Part shown: positions 37,595 through 46,018 of the stretch, piece by piece
How positions within the stretch are numbered: position 1 is the stretch's first letter
Layout of the letters: every line of letters begins with the position of its first letter
Source: Collinsella phocaeensis
Lineage (GTDB): Bacteria > Actinomycetota > Coriobacteriia > Coriobacteriales > Coriobacteriaceae
Reading direction: 5' to 3'
DNA length: 64,000 nucleotides
Assembly: GCF_900119895.1 (NCBI RefSeq)
Contig: NZ_FQLR01000004.1
Location: 620,001-684,000, forward strand
Translations under genes and position numbers: made by a program
Notes under the pieces: generated by a model
The model's input: the letters and a program-made list of their open reading frames with translations, nothing else
The model's database searches: none
Told to the model about the DNA's origin: nothing

Positions 37595-37969
37595 GTGGCC
37601 CGTATTAACGGTGTCGACCTTCCGCGCGAGAAGCGCGTCGAGATCGGTCTGACCTACATCTACGGCATCGGCCGCACTACCGCTACCAAGATCTGCAACG
37701 AGTGCAACATCAACGTTGACACCCGTGTCCGTGACCTCACGGACGACGAGATCGATGCGATTCGTAAGTATATCGACGAGCAGCAGCTCATGGTCGAGGG
37801 CGACCTCCGCCGTGAGCGTAACCAGAACGTCAAGCGCCTCATGGACATCGGCTGCAACCGCGGCCTCCGTCACCGCAAGGGCCTCCCGGTCCGCGGCCAG
37901 CGCACCCACACCAACGCTCGCACCCGCAAGGGTCCGAAGCGTCAGATCGGTGCTAAGAAGAAGAAGTAG
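37595..37969 (+). CDS. rpsM: 30S ribosomal protein S13
   Basis: A 124-residue S13 that contacts the P-site tRNA. Motifs: [33 protein letters not shown], and the basic C-terminal [15 protein letters not shown]. The GTG at 37595 follows GAGAGGAG; the upstream frame from 37505 is inside rpmJ. Confidence 0.97.
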   Translation: MARINGVDLPREKRVEIGLTYIYGIGRTTATKICNECNINVDTRVRDLTDDEIDAIRKYIDEQQLMVEGDLRRERNQNVKRLMDIGCNRGLRHRKGLPVRGQRTHTNARTRKGPKRQIGAKKKK

Positions 37970-37984
37970 GGAGTTTGACGCATA

Positions 37985-38392
37985 ATGGCAACTGCTAAGA
38001 ACAAGCGCGGCGCCGCTACCCGCATCAAGCGTTCCGACCGCAAGAACATCTCCGTGGGCCAGGCTCACATCCGTTCCACGTTCAACAACACCATCGTTTC
38101 GATCACCGACGCCCAGGGCAACGTCATCGCCTGGAAGTCTGCCGGCACCGTGGGTTTCAAGGGCTCCCGTAAGTCCACCCCGTTCGCCGCTCAGATGGCC
38201 GCCGAGGCCTGCGCCAAGATCGCCATGGAGCACGGCATGCACAAGGTCGCCGTCTTCGTGAAGGGCCCGGGCTCCGGTCGCGAGACCGCCATCCGCTCCC
38301 TCCAGGCCGCCGGCCTCGAGGTCTCGAGCATCCAGGACAAGACCCCCATCCCGCACAACGGCTGCCGCCCCAAGAAGCGTCGCCGCGTGTAA
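37985..38392 (+). CDS. rpsK: 30S ribosomal protein S11
   Basis: A 135-residue S11 with [20 protein letters not shown] and the C-terminal [20 protein letters not shown]. The ATG lies 15 bp after rpsM. Confidence 0.97.
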   Translation: MATAKNKRGAATRIKRSDRKNISVGQAHIRSTFNNTIVSITDAQGNVIAWKSAGTVGFKGSRKSTPFAAQMAAEACAKIAMEHGMHKVAVFVKGPGSGRETAIRSLQAAGLEVSSIQDKTPIPHNGCRPKKRRRV

Positions 38393-38413
38393 CTCTGAAA
38401 GGATCGATAAACT

Positions 38414-39010
38414 ATGGCAATCGATAGGACTCCGGTTCTCAAGCGCTGCCGTCAGCTCGGGATCGATCCCGCTGAGCTCGGTTACAGCAGCAAGAAGGAA
38501 TCTATCCGTCAGCCCAAGCGCCGTCGCAAGGAATCCGAGTACGGCATGCAGCTGCGTGAGAAGCAGAAGGTCAAGTTCATCTACGGCGTTCTGGAGAAGC
38601 AGTTCCACAGCTACTTCGTCCGCGCCCGCAAGATGAACGGCGTCACCGGCGAGAACCTCATGGTTCTCCTCGAGAGCCGTCTCGACAACGTGGTCTTCCG
38701 CCTCGGCTTCGCCCGCACCCGCAAGGAGGCGCGTCAGTCCGTGCGCCACGGCCACTTCACCGTGAACGGCAAGCGCGTCGACATCCCGTCCTACCTCGTC
38801 AAGCCCGGCGACGTCGTCGCCGTGGGCGAGAAGTTCCGCGATCTTCTCCCCATCAAGGAGGCCCTCATCTCCTCCGAGCGCTTCGAGGTCCCCGGCTGGC
38901 TCGAGGTTGATATCGAGAAGCTGTCCGGCAACGTGCTCTCCCTGCCGAGCCGTGAGCAGATCAGCGGTGATATCAACGAGCAGCTCATCGTCGAGCTCTA
39001 CTCTAAGTAG
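38414..39010 (+). CDS. rpsD: 30S ribosomal protein S4
   Basis: A 198-residue primary 16S rRNA-binding protein, the alpha-operon repressor in E. coli. The S4 RNA-binding domain is seen in LESRLDNVVFRLGFARTRKEARQ and VNGKRVDIPSYLVKPGD. It lacks the N-terminal zinc Cys cluster, so it is the Cys-free (C-) type. Confidence 0.97.
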   Translation: MAIDRTPVLKRCRQLGIDPAELGYSSKKESIRQPKRRRKESEYGMQLREKQKVKFIYGVLEKQFHSYFVRARKMNGVTGENLMVLLESRLDNVVFRLGFARTRKEARQSVRHGHFTVNGKRVDIPSYLVKPGDVVAVGEKFRDLLPIKEALISSERFEVPGWLEVDIEKLSGNVLSLPSREQISGDINEQLIVELYSK

Positions 39011-39042
39011 TCCATCCGGGCTGCTGAAGCTGGAGGTAATAC

Positions 39043-39984
39043 ATGTCAGAATTCATTAGGCCCCAGGTTCAGGTCGAAGAGATCAACGAGACGTCCGCCC
39101 GCGTGTCCGTCGAGCCGCTCGAGCGCGGCTACGGCGACACGCTGGGCAACTCGCTCCGTCGCGTCCTGCTCTCCTCCCTGGAGGGCGCCGCTGTCGAGGC
39201 TATCCAGATCGACGGTGCGCAGCACGAGTTCATGACCATCCCCAACATGGTTGAGGATGTCACGGACATCGTCCTGAACGTCAAGGGTCTGGTGTTCACG
39301 TCGCTCGGCACCACCGACGAGGGTACCGCCACCATCTCGGTGGACGGCCCCTGCGAGGTCACCGGTGCCGACTTCTTCATCCCGTCGGAGTTCGAGCTCG
39401 TGAACCCCGAGCAGCACATCGCCACGCTCAACGAGGGCGGTCATCTCACGATGAGCATGCGCATCGGGTACGGTCGCGGTTACGTCTCCTATGAGGCCAA
39501 CAAGCGCGACAACGACCCGATCGGTGTCATCCACGTCGACTCGCTGTACTCGCCCGTGCGTCGCTGCGCCAAGCTCGTCGAGGCGTGTCGCGTCGGTCAG
39601 CACACCGACTACGATCGCCTCGTCCTCGAGATCGAGACCAACGGCGCCGTGTCTCCGCGCGATGCCGTCGTGCAGGCCGCCAATATCATCAATCAGCATA
39701 TGGCGGCCTTCATGAACCTCGCCGACGCTCCGGAGGAAGAGGAGGAGATCTCGATCTTCGCCCCTGAGACCACCAGCGACAATGCTGAGCTCGACAAGCA
39801 GATCGAGGACCTCGATCTCTCCGTGCGTTCCTACAACTGCCTGAAGCGCGCGAGCATCCACTCCGTGCGTCAGCTCGTGGAGTTCTCGGAGAACGACCTG
39901 CTCAATATTCGCAACTTCGGTGTGAAGTCCATTGAGGAAGTCAAGGACAAGCTTGAGTCCATGGGCCTGAGCCTCAAGGCTTAA
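39043..39984 (+). CDS. rpoA: RNA polymerase alpha subunit
   Basis: A 313-residue assembly subunit. Residues 1-230 form the dimerisation domain (VEPLERGYGDTLGNSLRRVLLSS, then MVEDVTDIVLNVKGL). A Glu/Asp-rich linker follows, and the C-terminal domain from about 245 (LSVRSYNCLKRASIHSVRQL, NLRNFG-like DLLNIRNFGVKSIEEVKDKL) binds UP elements and activators. Intact. Confidence 0.98.
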   Translation: MSEFIRPQVQVEEINETSARVSVEPLERGYGDTLGNSLRRVLLSSLEGAAVEAIQIDGAQHEFMTIPNMVEDVTDIVLNVKGLVFTSLGTTDEGTATISVDGPCEVTGADFFIPSEFELVNPEQHIATLNEGGHLTMSMRIGYGRGYVSYEANKRDNDPIGVIHVDSLYSPVRRCAKLVEACRVGQHTDYDRLVLEIETNGAVSPRDAVVQAANIINQHMAAFMNLADAPEEEEEISIFAPETTSDNAELDKQIEDLDLSVRSYNCLKRASIHSVRQLVEFSENDLLNIRNFGVKSIEEVKDKLESMGLSLKA

Positions 39985-40014
39985 GGGACCGTGTAATAGA
40001 GGAGATACGCTACT

Positions 40015-40503
40015 ATGCGCCACAACAGGAAGAAGGGCCTGAAGCTCGGTACCGACGCTTCGCACACCAAGGCCATGAAGAAGAGCCTCGCCAAGGCTCT
40101 GTTCGAGAACGACCGCATCAAGACGACGCTTCCGCGTGCGAAGGCGCTCCGCTCCTATGCTGAGCCCATCGTCACTTGGGCCAAGAAGGGCGACATCCAC
40201 TCCCGTCGCCTGGCCATCGCCAAGCTCGGCGATAAGGATCTGGTCGCTGAGGTCTTCGAGAAGGCCGCTCAGGGCATGTGGGCCGACCGCAACGGCGGTT
40301 ACACCCGCATCATGAAGCTCGGCACCCGCAAGGGCGACAACGCCGAGATGTGCATCATCGAGCTCGTCACCGAGCCCTGCACCCCGAAGGCCAAGAAGGC
40401 TGCTCCCGCCAAGGCTGCCGCCAAGAAGGTCGAGAAGGTCGAGGAGGCTCCTGTCGAGGAGACCGTCGAGGCCGAGGCTGAGACCGAGGAGGCCGCTGAG
40501 TAG
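40015..40503 (+). CDS. rplQ: 50S ribosomal protein L17
   Basis: A 162-residue L17 with MRHNRKKGLKLGTDASHTKAM, the typical start, and RIMKLGTRKGDNAEMCIIELV. The last about 45 residues are a Lys/Ala then Glu/Val/Ala-rich tail, making it longer than the 115-125-residue form of many bacteria but normal for actinobacteria. It is the last gene of the alpha operon. Confidence 0.97.
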   Translation: MRHNRKKGLKLGTDASHTKAMKKSLAKALFENDRIKTTLPRAKALRSYAEPIVTWAKKGDIHSRRLAIAKLGDKDLVAEVFEKAAQGMWADRNGGYTRIMKLGTRKGDNAEMCIIELVTEPCTPKAKKAAPAKAAAKKVEKVEEAPVEETVEAEAETEEAAE

Positions 40504-40535
40504 CATTCGCTACGATGCGCTTTCGCTGTTTCATC

Positions 40536-40567
40536 AAGGGACGTGCCCTGCGGCACGTCCCTTTTTT
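40536..40567 (+). terminator. Rho-independent terminator after rplQ
   Basis: A perfect 12-bp stem AAGGGACGTGCC/GGCACGTCCCTT with a CTGC loop runs into six T. It lies about 30 bp after the rplQ stop. Confidence 0.95.
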
Positions 40568-40718
40568 GGTTGAATAGGTTTCTGAATCCACGGGGATTGC
40601 CGTGACCGCCCGTGCGTCAAGGGCGATCAGCCCGGCGGTTCGCGCGCGAGTCGCGCGTGGGGACGAGGCGCCCCGCCTGTGGCGAACGTTTGAGATATGC
40701 CCGAGGAGGGGAGGCTGA

Positions 40719-42452
40719 ATGCTCGAGGTCCAGCAGGTCCATATGCGGTATCCAGGCGCCGATACGCCGGTGCTGCGCGGGGTCGACCTTTCGATAGCGC
40801 CTAGCGAGACGGTGGTGCTCGCAGGCGCGAACGGCTCGGGCAAGTCGACCCTTGCGAGCCTCATGTGCGGCATGCGGGTGCTTCCGGCTGCGGGGGGTGC
40901 TCAAGGGGCGCGCGCGTCCCTCGGCGCCTCTTCTTCTGCGTCCGGTCGCATTCTGGTGGACGGGAGCGACCCGGCTTCGGGAGATGCCGACCGGCGCGAG
41001 GTCCGGCGCCTCGTGGGCTTTGTCCGCCAGAATCCGTATGACCAACTTGTCTCGACCGTCGTGGACGATGAGGTCGCATTCGGCCCGCGCAATCTGGGAC
41101 TCGATGACGCCCAGGTCTCAGCGCGCGTCGACGAGGCCCTGGCGGCTCTCGAAATCACCCATCTTCGCGGGAGGGCCACGTCCGCCCTCTCCGGCGGCGA
41201 GCAGCAGCGCGTCGCGCTCGCGGGGGTCCTCGCGATGCACCCGCGCTATCTTGTGCTCGATGAAGTCACGTCCATGCTCGACGCGGCGGCGCGCCCCGCC
41301 CTGAGGTCCCTCGTCGCGCGCCTCGCGGCGGAGCGCTCCGTGGGCATCGTGCTCATCAGCCACGATCCGCTCGAGGCCCTGGCTGCCGACCGCGTGGCGG
41401 TGCTGGAGCGCGGGCGCATCGTGTGGGATGGAACCCCAAGCGGGCTGCTGGTCGATGAGTCGACCCTGTGGGACCGGACGTTTGTCGCACACCCTGCCAT
41501 CGAAGCCCTGAGGGACGTTTTACGGGCTGTTCCAGATATGAATGGGCGCAAGGAGCCGCGAGCGGTCCTCGAGGCCTTCACGGAGCGCGTGGCGTCTGGT
41601 GCCGTCGATGTGAAGACCGCCCGCGGGGTGCTCGCGTGCCTGGAGCCGCATGCGGACCGGGCGCCGACATGCGCACCCGCCGGCGCGCCCGCGGACGACG
41701 CCGCGTTGTCGCTCGAGGACGTCTCGTTTGCGTACGAACCGTCGCATCCCGTGCTCTCGCATGTCGATGGCTCCTTCCGTCCCGGAGAGGTCGTGCTGCT
41801 CGCGGGCAGGTCGGGGTCGGGTAAATCGACGCTCGCCTGCGTGGCCGCCGGTTTGTACGAACCCGACGCCGGCGCGGTGCGATGCGCCGGCTCGGCCGTG
41901 CGTCCCGGGGATGTCGCGCTCGCGTTCCAGCGTCCGGAGGACCAGCTGTTCCTGGATACGGTGGCCGATGAGGTCGCCTTCGCGCCCCGCAACGCCGGCT
42001 GTTCCGAGGACGAGGTCGCTCGTCGCGTTGACCGCGCCTGCGCGCTCGCCGGCGTCGATCGGGGGCTGCTCGACCGGTATCCGTTCGATCTCTCGGGCGG
42101 GCAGGCGCGTCGCGTCGCGATCGCGTCGGTGCTTTCGCTCGAGCCGCGCGCCCTTGTGCTCGACGAGCCCACCGCCGGTCTCGACGCCCGGGGCCGCGCC
42201 GATGCGCACGCCCTGGTGCGCGCGCTCGCCGAAGAGGGCCGGCCAGTCATCGTCATCAGCCACGACATCGAGGAGTGGATCGATGCCGTCGACCGCGTCG
42301 CGCTCTTCGCGGACGGATGCGTCGTGAGGGAGGCGCCCGCCCGCGAGATCTCGGGGGACGCCGGGGCCTTCGCGTCGTGCGGGCTGGAGCCGCCCTGCGC
42401 ACCTGCCCTTGCGGCATCGCTGCGCCGCGCGCTCGGGGGCGATGCGCGATGA
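40719..42452 (+). CDS. ECF transporter energising ATPase, two ATPase domains fused
   Basis: A 577-residue protein carrying two complete CbiO/EcfA-type ABC domains in tandem. The first has Walker A GANGSGKST, signature LSGGEQQRVAL, Walker B YLVLDEVTSMLD and H-loop ISHD. The second (from about residue 330) has GRSGSGKST, LSGGQARRVAI, ALVLDEPTAGLD and ISHD. In many bacteria these are separate ecfA1 and ecfA2 genes at the same place after rplQ. It drives vitamin or cofactor uptake with EcfT and exchangeable S components; no S component is nearby. The ATG follows GAGGGGAGG, and the stop overlaps ecfT as ATGA. Confidence 0.9.
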   Translation: MLEVQQVHMRYPGADTPVLRGVDLSIAPSETVVLAGANGSGKSTLASLMCGMRVLPAAGGAQGARASLGASSSASGRILVDGSDPASGDADRREVRRLVGFVRQNPYDQLVSTVVDDEVAFGPRNLGLDDAQVSARVDEALAALEITHLRGRATSALSGGEQQRVALAGVLAMHPRYLVLDEVTSMLDAAARPALRSLVARLAAERSVGIVLISHDPLEALAADRVAVLERGRIVWDGTPSGLLVDESTLWDRTFVAHPAIEALRDVLRAVPDMNGRKEPRAVLEAFTERVASGAVDVKTARGVLACLEPHADRAPTCAPAGAPADDAALSLEDVSFAYEPSHPVLSHVDGSFRPGEVVLLAGRSGSGKSTLACVAAGLYEPDAGAVRCAGSAVRPGDVALAFQRPEDQLFLDTVADEVAFAPRNAGCSEDEVARRVDRACALAGVDRGLLDRYPFDLSGGQARRVAIASVLSLEPRALVLDEPTAGLDARGRADAHALVRALAEEGRPVIVISHDIEEWIDAVDRVALFADGCVVREAPAREISGDAGAFASCGLEPPCAPALAASLRRALGGDAR

Positions 42453-43249
42453 GGTCTCCATCCGTGTTCGGGTCGTTCGTCGCGGCCGATACCGCGGCCG
42501 CGCGCGTCGATGCGCGGGTCAAGCTCGTGCTGCTGCTCGCTGCGACGGTGGGCGCGTTCCTGGCCGGAAGCATGCTTCAGCTCGCATGCTGGTACGTTGC
42601 GCTGGCGGTCGCCATGCGCGCCGCGCGCATCGATGTCCGGGCCGTCGCCCGACTCATGCGGCCCGTCGCGCTCATCTTGGCGTTTACCCTCGTCGCGAAC
42701 GCGCTCGCCCTCGACGGGCACGGCGATATCTCGATTGTCGGTCCGATCGGCATCGATACCGCCGGAGCGCTTCGCGGGGCGATGGCGGTGCTGCGCATCG
42801 GCATGCTCGTGGGCGCAGCCCTGGTCGTGTCGGCATCGACGACGCCGCCGGAGCTCTCGGCGGCGGTCGTGCGCCTCATGCGCCCCCTGGTGCGCCTCGG
42901 CGTGCCCGTGGCCGATATCGGGCTCGTGCTGTCCCTCGCGCTCCGCTTCATCCCCATCGTGAGCGAGGAGCTTTCCCGCATCCAGCTCGCGCAGCGGGGG
43001 AGGGGCGTCCGCTTCGATGAAGGCGGCGTCGTCGACCGCGTGCGCGCATGGGCGAGCGTTCTCACGCCGCTCGTCGTCTCGCTGTTCCGCCGGGCCGACC
43101 GGCTCGGCGAGTCGATGGCGGCGCGCTGCTACGCCGACGGCGCGATGGCGAGCTGGCCGGCGCGCGCGCTGCCGCGCCGCGACGTCGCGGTCCTCGTGCT
43201 CGGCCTGGGGGTCTGCGTCGCCCTCACCTGCGTCGGCGCGTTGTTGTAA
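42449..43249 (+). CDS. ecfT: ECF transporter transmembrane subunit EcfT
   Basis: A 266-residue membrane protein with about five helices, which couples the ATPase dimer to S components. The N-terminus SVFGSFVAADTAAARVDARVK is the usual amphipathic start. The coupling region contains the Ala-Gln-Arg-Gly motif (IQLAQRGRGVRF) and a second Ala-Ala-Arg motif (ESMAARCYADG), the family's two ATPase-contact signatures. It overlaps the ATPase gene by 4 bp. Confidence 0.9.
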   Translation: MRSPSVFGSFVAADTAAARVDARVKLVLLLAATVGAFLAGSMLQLACWYVALAVAMRAARIDVRAVARLMRPVALILAFTLVANALALDGHGDISIVGPIGIDTAGALRGAMAVLRIGMLVGAALVVSASTTPPELSAAVVRLMRPLVRLGVPVADIGLVLSLALRFIPIVSEELSRIQLAQRGRGVRFDEGGVVDRVRAWASVLTPLVVSLFRRADRLGESMAARCYADGAMASWPARALPRRDVAVLVLGLGVCVALTCVGALL

Positions 43250-43337
43250 GCTACCGAGTGCTGGCGCCCGTCCAGCCCGGCCCCCGGAGGGCCGGAGACC
43301 CGCATCGAGATGTTCCGCGCCCGAAAGGGGAGCCGCC

Positions 43338-44159
43338 ATGGCCGATACCGTGTTCTGTGAGCCCGACCCGCTTGACGGGACCCTCGTCTTCAAGATCGCC
43401 TACGACGGCGCGGCGTTCTCCGGGTTCGCCGAGCAGCCGGGCCAGCGCACGGTGGCCGGCGAGGTGCGCCGCGCGCTCGAGACGTTCCTGCGCCGCGAGA
43501 TCGACCTCACCTGCGCCGGTCGCACGGACGCGGGCGTGCACGCGGTGGCTCAGTACGTGAGCCTTCCGGTGACGGCAGGCGAGCTCGAGGTCACGGGACG
43601 GCGCTGGATGCGCGCCCTGGCCGCCTTGCTGCCGCGCGACATCGCCGCCAAGGGCGTGTTCCATGCCGCGCCCGGATTCTCCGCGCGCTTCGATGCGCGT
43701 TCCCGCACCTACACCTACCGCATCGCGACGGGCGACGCCCCGCCGCTGCTCACGCGCCACGTCACCTGGTGGCACCGCTTCGACTTGGACGTCGACGCCA
43801 TGGAGGACGCCGCGCGCCGCATGCTCGGCGAGCGGGATTTCAAGAGCTTCTGCAAGACCTCTTCGGCGGAGGGGAGGCCCACGTGCCGCAACGTGATGGA
43901 GGTCTCCTTCGCGCGCGAGCGAAACCTCGGCGAAGAGAGCATCGCCTTCACGATCCGCGGCAACGCCTTTCTGCATTCCATGGTGCGCACCATCGTGGGG
44001 ACGCTCGTCGAGGTGGGGTCGCATCGGCGCGACCCGGCGTGGGTGGACGACGTGCTCGCGGCCTGCGACCGTGCGGCGGCGGGTCCCACGGCGCCTGCGT
44101 GCGGGCTGTGCTTCATGGATGTCGAGTACGACGAGGGCGCGCTTACGCCGCTGCTGTAG
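43338..44159 (+). CDS. truA: tRNA pseudouridine synthase A (positions 38-40)
   Basis: A 273-residue enzyme. The catalytic Asp lies in CAGRTDAGVHAVAQ; other motifs are FKIAYDGAAFSGFAEQ at the N-terminus, FSARFDARSRTYTYRI, and the C-terminal FLHSMVRTIVGTLVEVG. The ATG follows GAAAGGGGAG. The neighbourhood rplQ-ecfA-ecfT-truA is widely conserved. Confidence 0.96.
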   Translation: MADTVFCEPDPLDGTLVFKIAYDGAAFSGFAEQPGQRTVAGEVRRALETFLRREIDLTCAGRTDAGVHAVAQYVSLPVTAGELEVTGRRWMRALAALLPRDIAAKGVFHAAPGFSARFDARSRTYTYRIATGDAPPLLTRHVTWWHRFDLDVDAMEDAARRMLGERDFKSFCKTSSAEGRPTCRNVMEVSFARERNLGEESIAFTIRGNAFLHSMVRTIVGTLVEVGSHRRDPAWVDDVLAACDRAAAGPTAPACGLCFMDVEYDEGALTPLL

Positions 44160-44233
44160 GGCGCGGGGTGGGCCGAGCGCGCCGTTGTCCGCTTGCCGCA
44201 CCGGGCGCTTCCTTATCCGATATCGCGATGGGG

Positions 44234-44355
44234 AAAGCAGGGCCCGTAATCCCGTCGAAAAGCGGCTTTAAGCTTCTCTAATTTTACGATGGGGCACCAG
44301 GGGCCCATCATTCCGCCGAGAGACGTCTCCGGTCTTTCCCAATGGGAGGTTGAGG
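44234..44355. repeat. 61-bp tandem repeat, locus B (two units)
   Basis: Two units of exactly 61 bp (44234-44294, 44295-44355), each following a GGGG and sharing CCCGTCGAAAAGCGGC with AAGCTTCTC or the matching CCGCCGAGAGACG with TCTTTCCC. They align position by position with the array at 26774-27117. Location: between truA and a glycosyltransferase-like gene. The rest of this 440-bp gap shows nothing else recognised. Confidence 0.75.
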
Positions 44356-44599
44356 CAGGCAGCGTCTCCGTGTCCGAGCATCCGCCCGTCCCGGCGTCCC
44401 GAACGGAGGGACGGCTGCGGACGCCCCGCCGGTCAAACGCGGTCCATCCCCACCTTCGCGCGGGCCTCGGGCCCATATTTGAAGTCCATTTGGATATCGT
44501 CTGTACTCCTCGCGCATGAGCGCGGGAAGGGGCGCTGCGGATACCTGAGGGGTGATAAGATGCAATCGATTTTGTGGCCGATCGGGGAGAGGATTCGGA

Positions 44600-45685
44600 A
44601 TGGCGCATCGAGGGGCACGGCTTCCGCGCACGTCCGTCGTTCTGGCGGCCGGTGACGATGAGCTGCATCTTGAGCGTGCCGTCGAGAGCGTCCTGTCCCA
44701 GAAGGCCGATTTCGAACTCGTGATCGCCGACTGCGGCACGACCGGAAGGGTCGCTGCGCTGATCGACAGGTTCCATGAACGGGATATCCGCGTCGAGACG
44801 GTCCGCCTCGAGGACTCCTCGGTTCCGCGTGCGCTTACCGCCGCCCTTGCCGTCACCCGCGGCAGCCACGTCCTCATCATGGGGCAAAACGATTGGCTCG
44901 CCCCGGGCATGCTGTCCGAGCTCTCCGCTTTCGCCGGGGACAACGATCTCGATCTTGCGGTTCCCGCGCGCTCCAAGGACCTGTGCCTTCGCAAGGGGGA
45001 GCCTCCGCGCTGCCGTGCGCTGTCCCTTCCCACGGAGTGCTGGGGACCCGAGGCGCCTGAGTGCGAGGGGCAGGGGCTCGATGAGGCGCGCGAGGCCGTC
45101 GCCGCGCTGTACGGCCTTGGATTGCTCGAAGGCGCATTCGGCCTGCTCGTGAGAAGGTCGCTCGCGCTTCCTGCGGCGCAATCCTTCAAGAGTCTTGTGA
45201 GTCCTGTCGAGTACATGGTGCGATGCCTGCGCGACGTGCGCCGCGTCGGCGTGCTGGATAGCGCTCCCTACCACAGCTTCTGCGGCTATCCGCCTGCCGC
45301 GATGCCCTGCGAGCCCGGGCGCTTCGCCTGCTTGGAGCGCGAGCACGCGAGCGTCCTGTCGCTTTGCCGCGCATGGGGCGTGGCGTCCGATTCCACCGCC
45401 TTGCAGGCGGTTCACTACCGCCATGTGATCGGCTGCATCGGCTGCATCGATAACATGAGCATCGGAGCGGGCAGGCTGACGTCTGCCGAGCGCATCTCCC
45501 GGATCGATGCGATGCTCGCCGCCCCCGCGGTCGCCGAGTCGCTCGATGCCGTTTCGGGTGCCGCGCGGGATTTTGGCCTTATGTATCGCCCTATGCTCGG
45601 CGGCAACGCGGTGGCTTGCGCGATGTTCTGCCGTCTGCGCGAGCTGGGGCGCGCGAGCCACGTTTCCATGGCGCCCGTGCTCTAG
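44600..45685 (+). CDS. Glycosyltransferase-like (family 2 fold) protein of unknown role
   Basis: A 361-residue protein. The first about 110 residues resemble a GT-A nucleotide-sugar domain: TSVVLAAGDDELHLERAVESVL, then ELVIADCGTTGRVAALIDRF, ITAALAVTRGSHVLIMGQND in place of the usual DxD (here QND), and WLAPGMLSEL. The catalytic DxD is not obvious, so activity is uncertain. The rest, with LLEGAFGLLVRRSLAL and an FCGYPPA segment, is unfamiliar. The ATG at 44600 has a GGGAGAGG site; a GTG at 44552 is an alternative. It is isolated, with no polysaccharide genes adjacent. Confidence 0.5.
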   Translation: MAHRGARLPRTSVVLAAGDDELHLERAVESVLSQKADFELVIADCGTTGRVAALIDRFHERDIRVETVRLEDSSVPRALTAALAVTRGSHVLIMGQNDWLAPGMLSELSAFAGDNDLDLAVPARSKDLCLRKGEPPRCRALSLPTECWGPEAPECEGQGLDEAREAVAALYGLGLLEGAFGLLVRRSLALPAAQSFKSLVSPVEYMVRCLRDVRRVGVLDSAPYHSFCGYPPAAMPCEPGRFACLEREHASVLSLCRAWGVASDSTALQAVHYRHVIGCIGCIDNMSIGAGRLTSAERISRIDAMLAAPAVAESLDAVSGAARDFGLMYRPMLGGNAVACAMFCRLRELGRASHVSMAPVL

Positions 45686-46018
45686 AGTTCGCGCCTGCGG
45701 CATTGCAGCGGGTGCATGCTGGGTTTCGCCGCTGCCCGGACCATCGCGTCCCTCATGCCCCCTTGCGTCTCCGACTTTGATGCCTTATGGCTCGCGCATC
45801 GTCCCCTATGTGCCCGCGCGTGTCCGATCCGAGCAATCTTGCGTTGCCGACGCTCCGCCTTCTCGGGACTGGTCAAAAAACGCGTCGAGTCGGTACTTGA
45901 GGGGGACTAAAAGCTTATACATTTTGGTTTTGCGGCGGCATCTGGGGTCCGTAGATGCAGTTTCAAGCGGATCGGATGCTTGCAACGCATCGACATCGCA
46001 TTGCGCCTATCGCGTCAC

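Noticed and set aside
45686-45867. Open frame of about 64 codons after the glycosyltransferase-like gene
   Set aside because: It runs into the inverted-repeat arm, has no site and shows no family resemblance.
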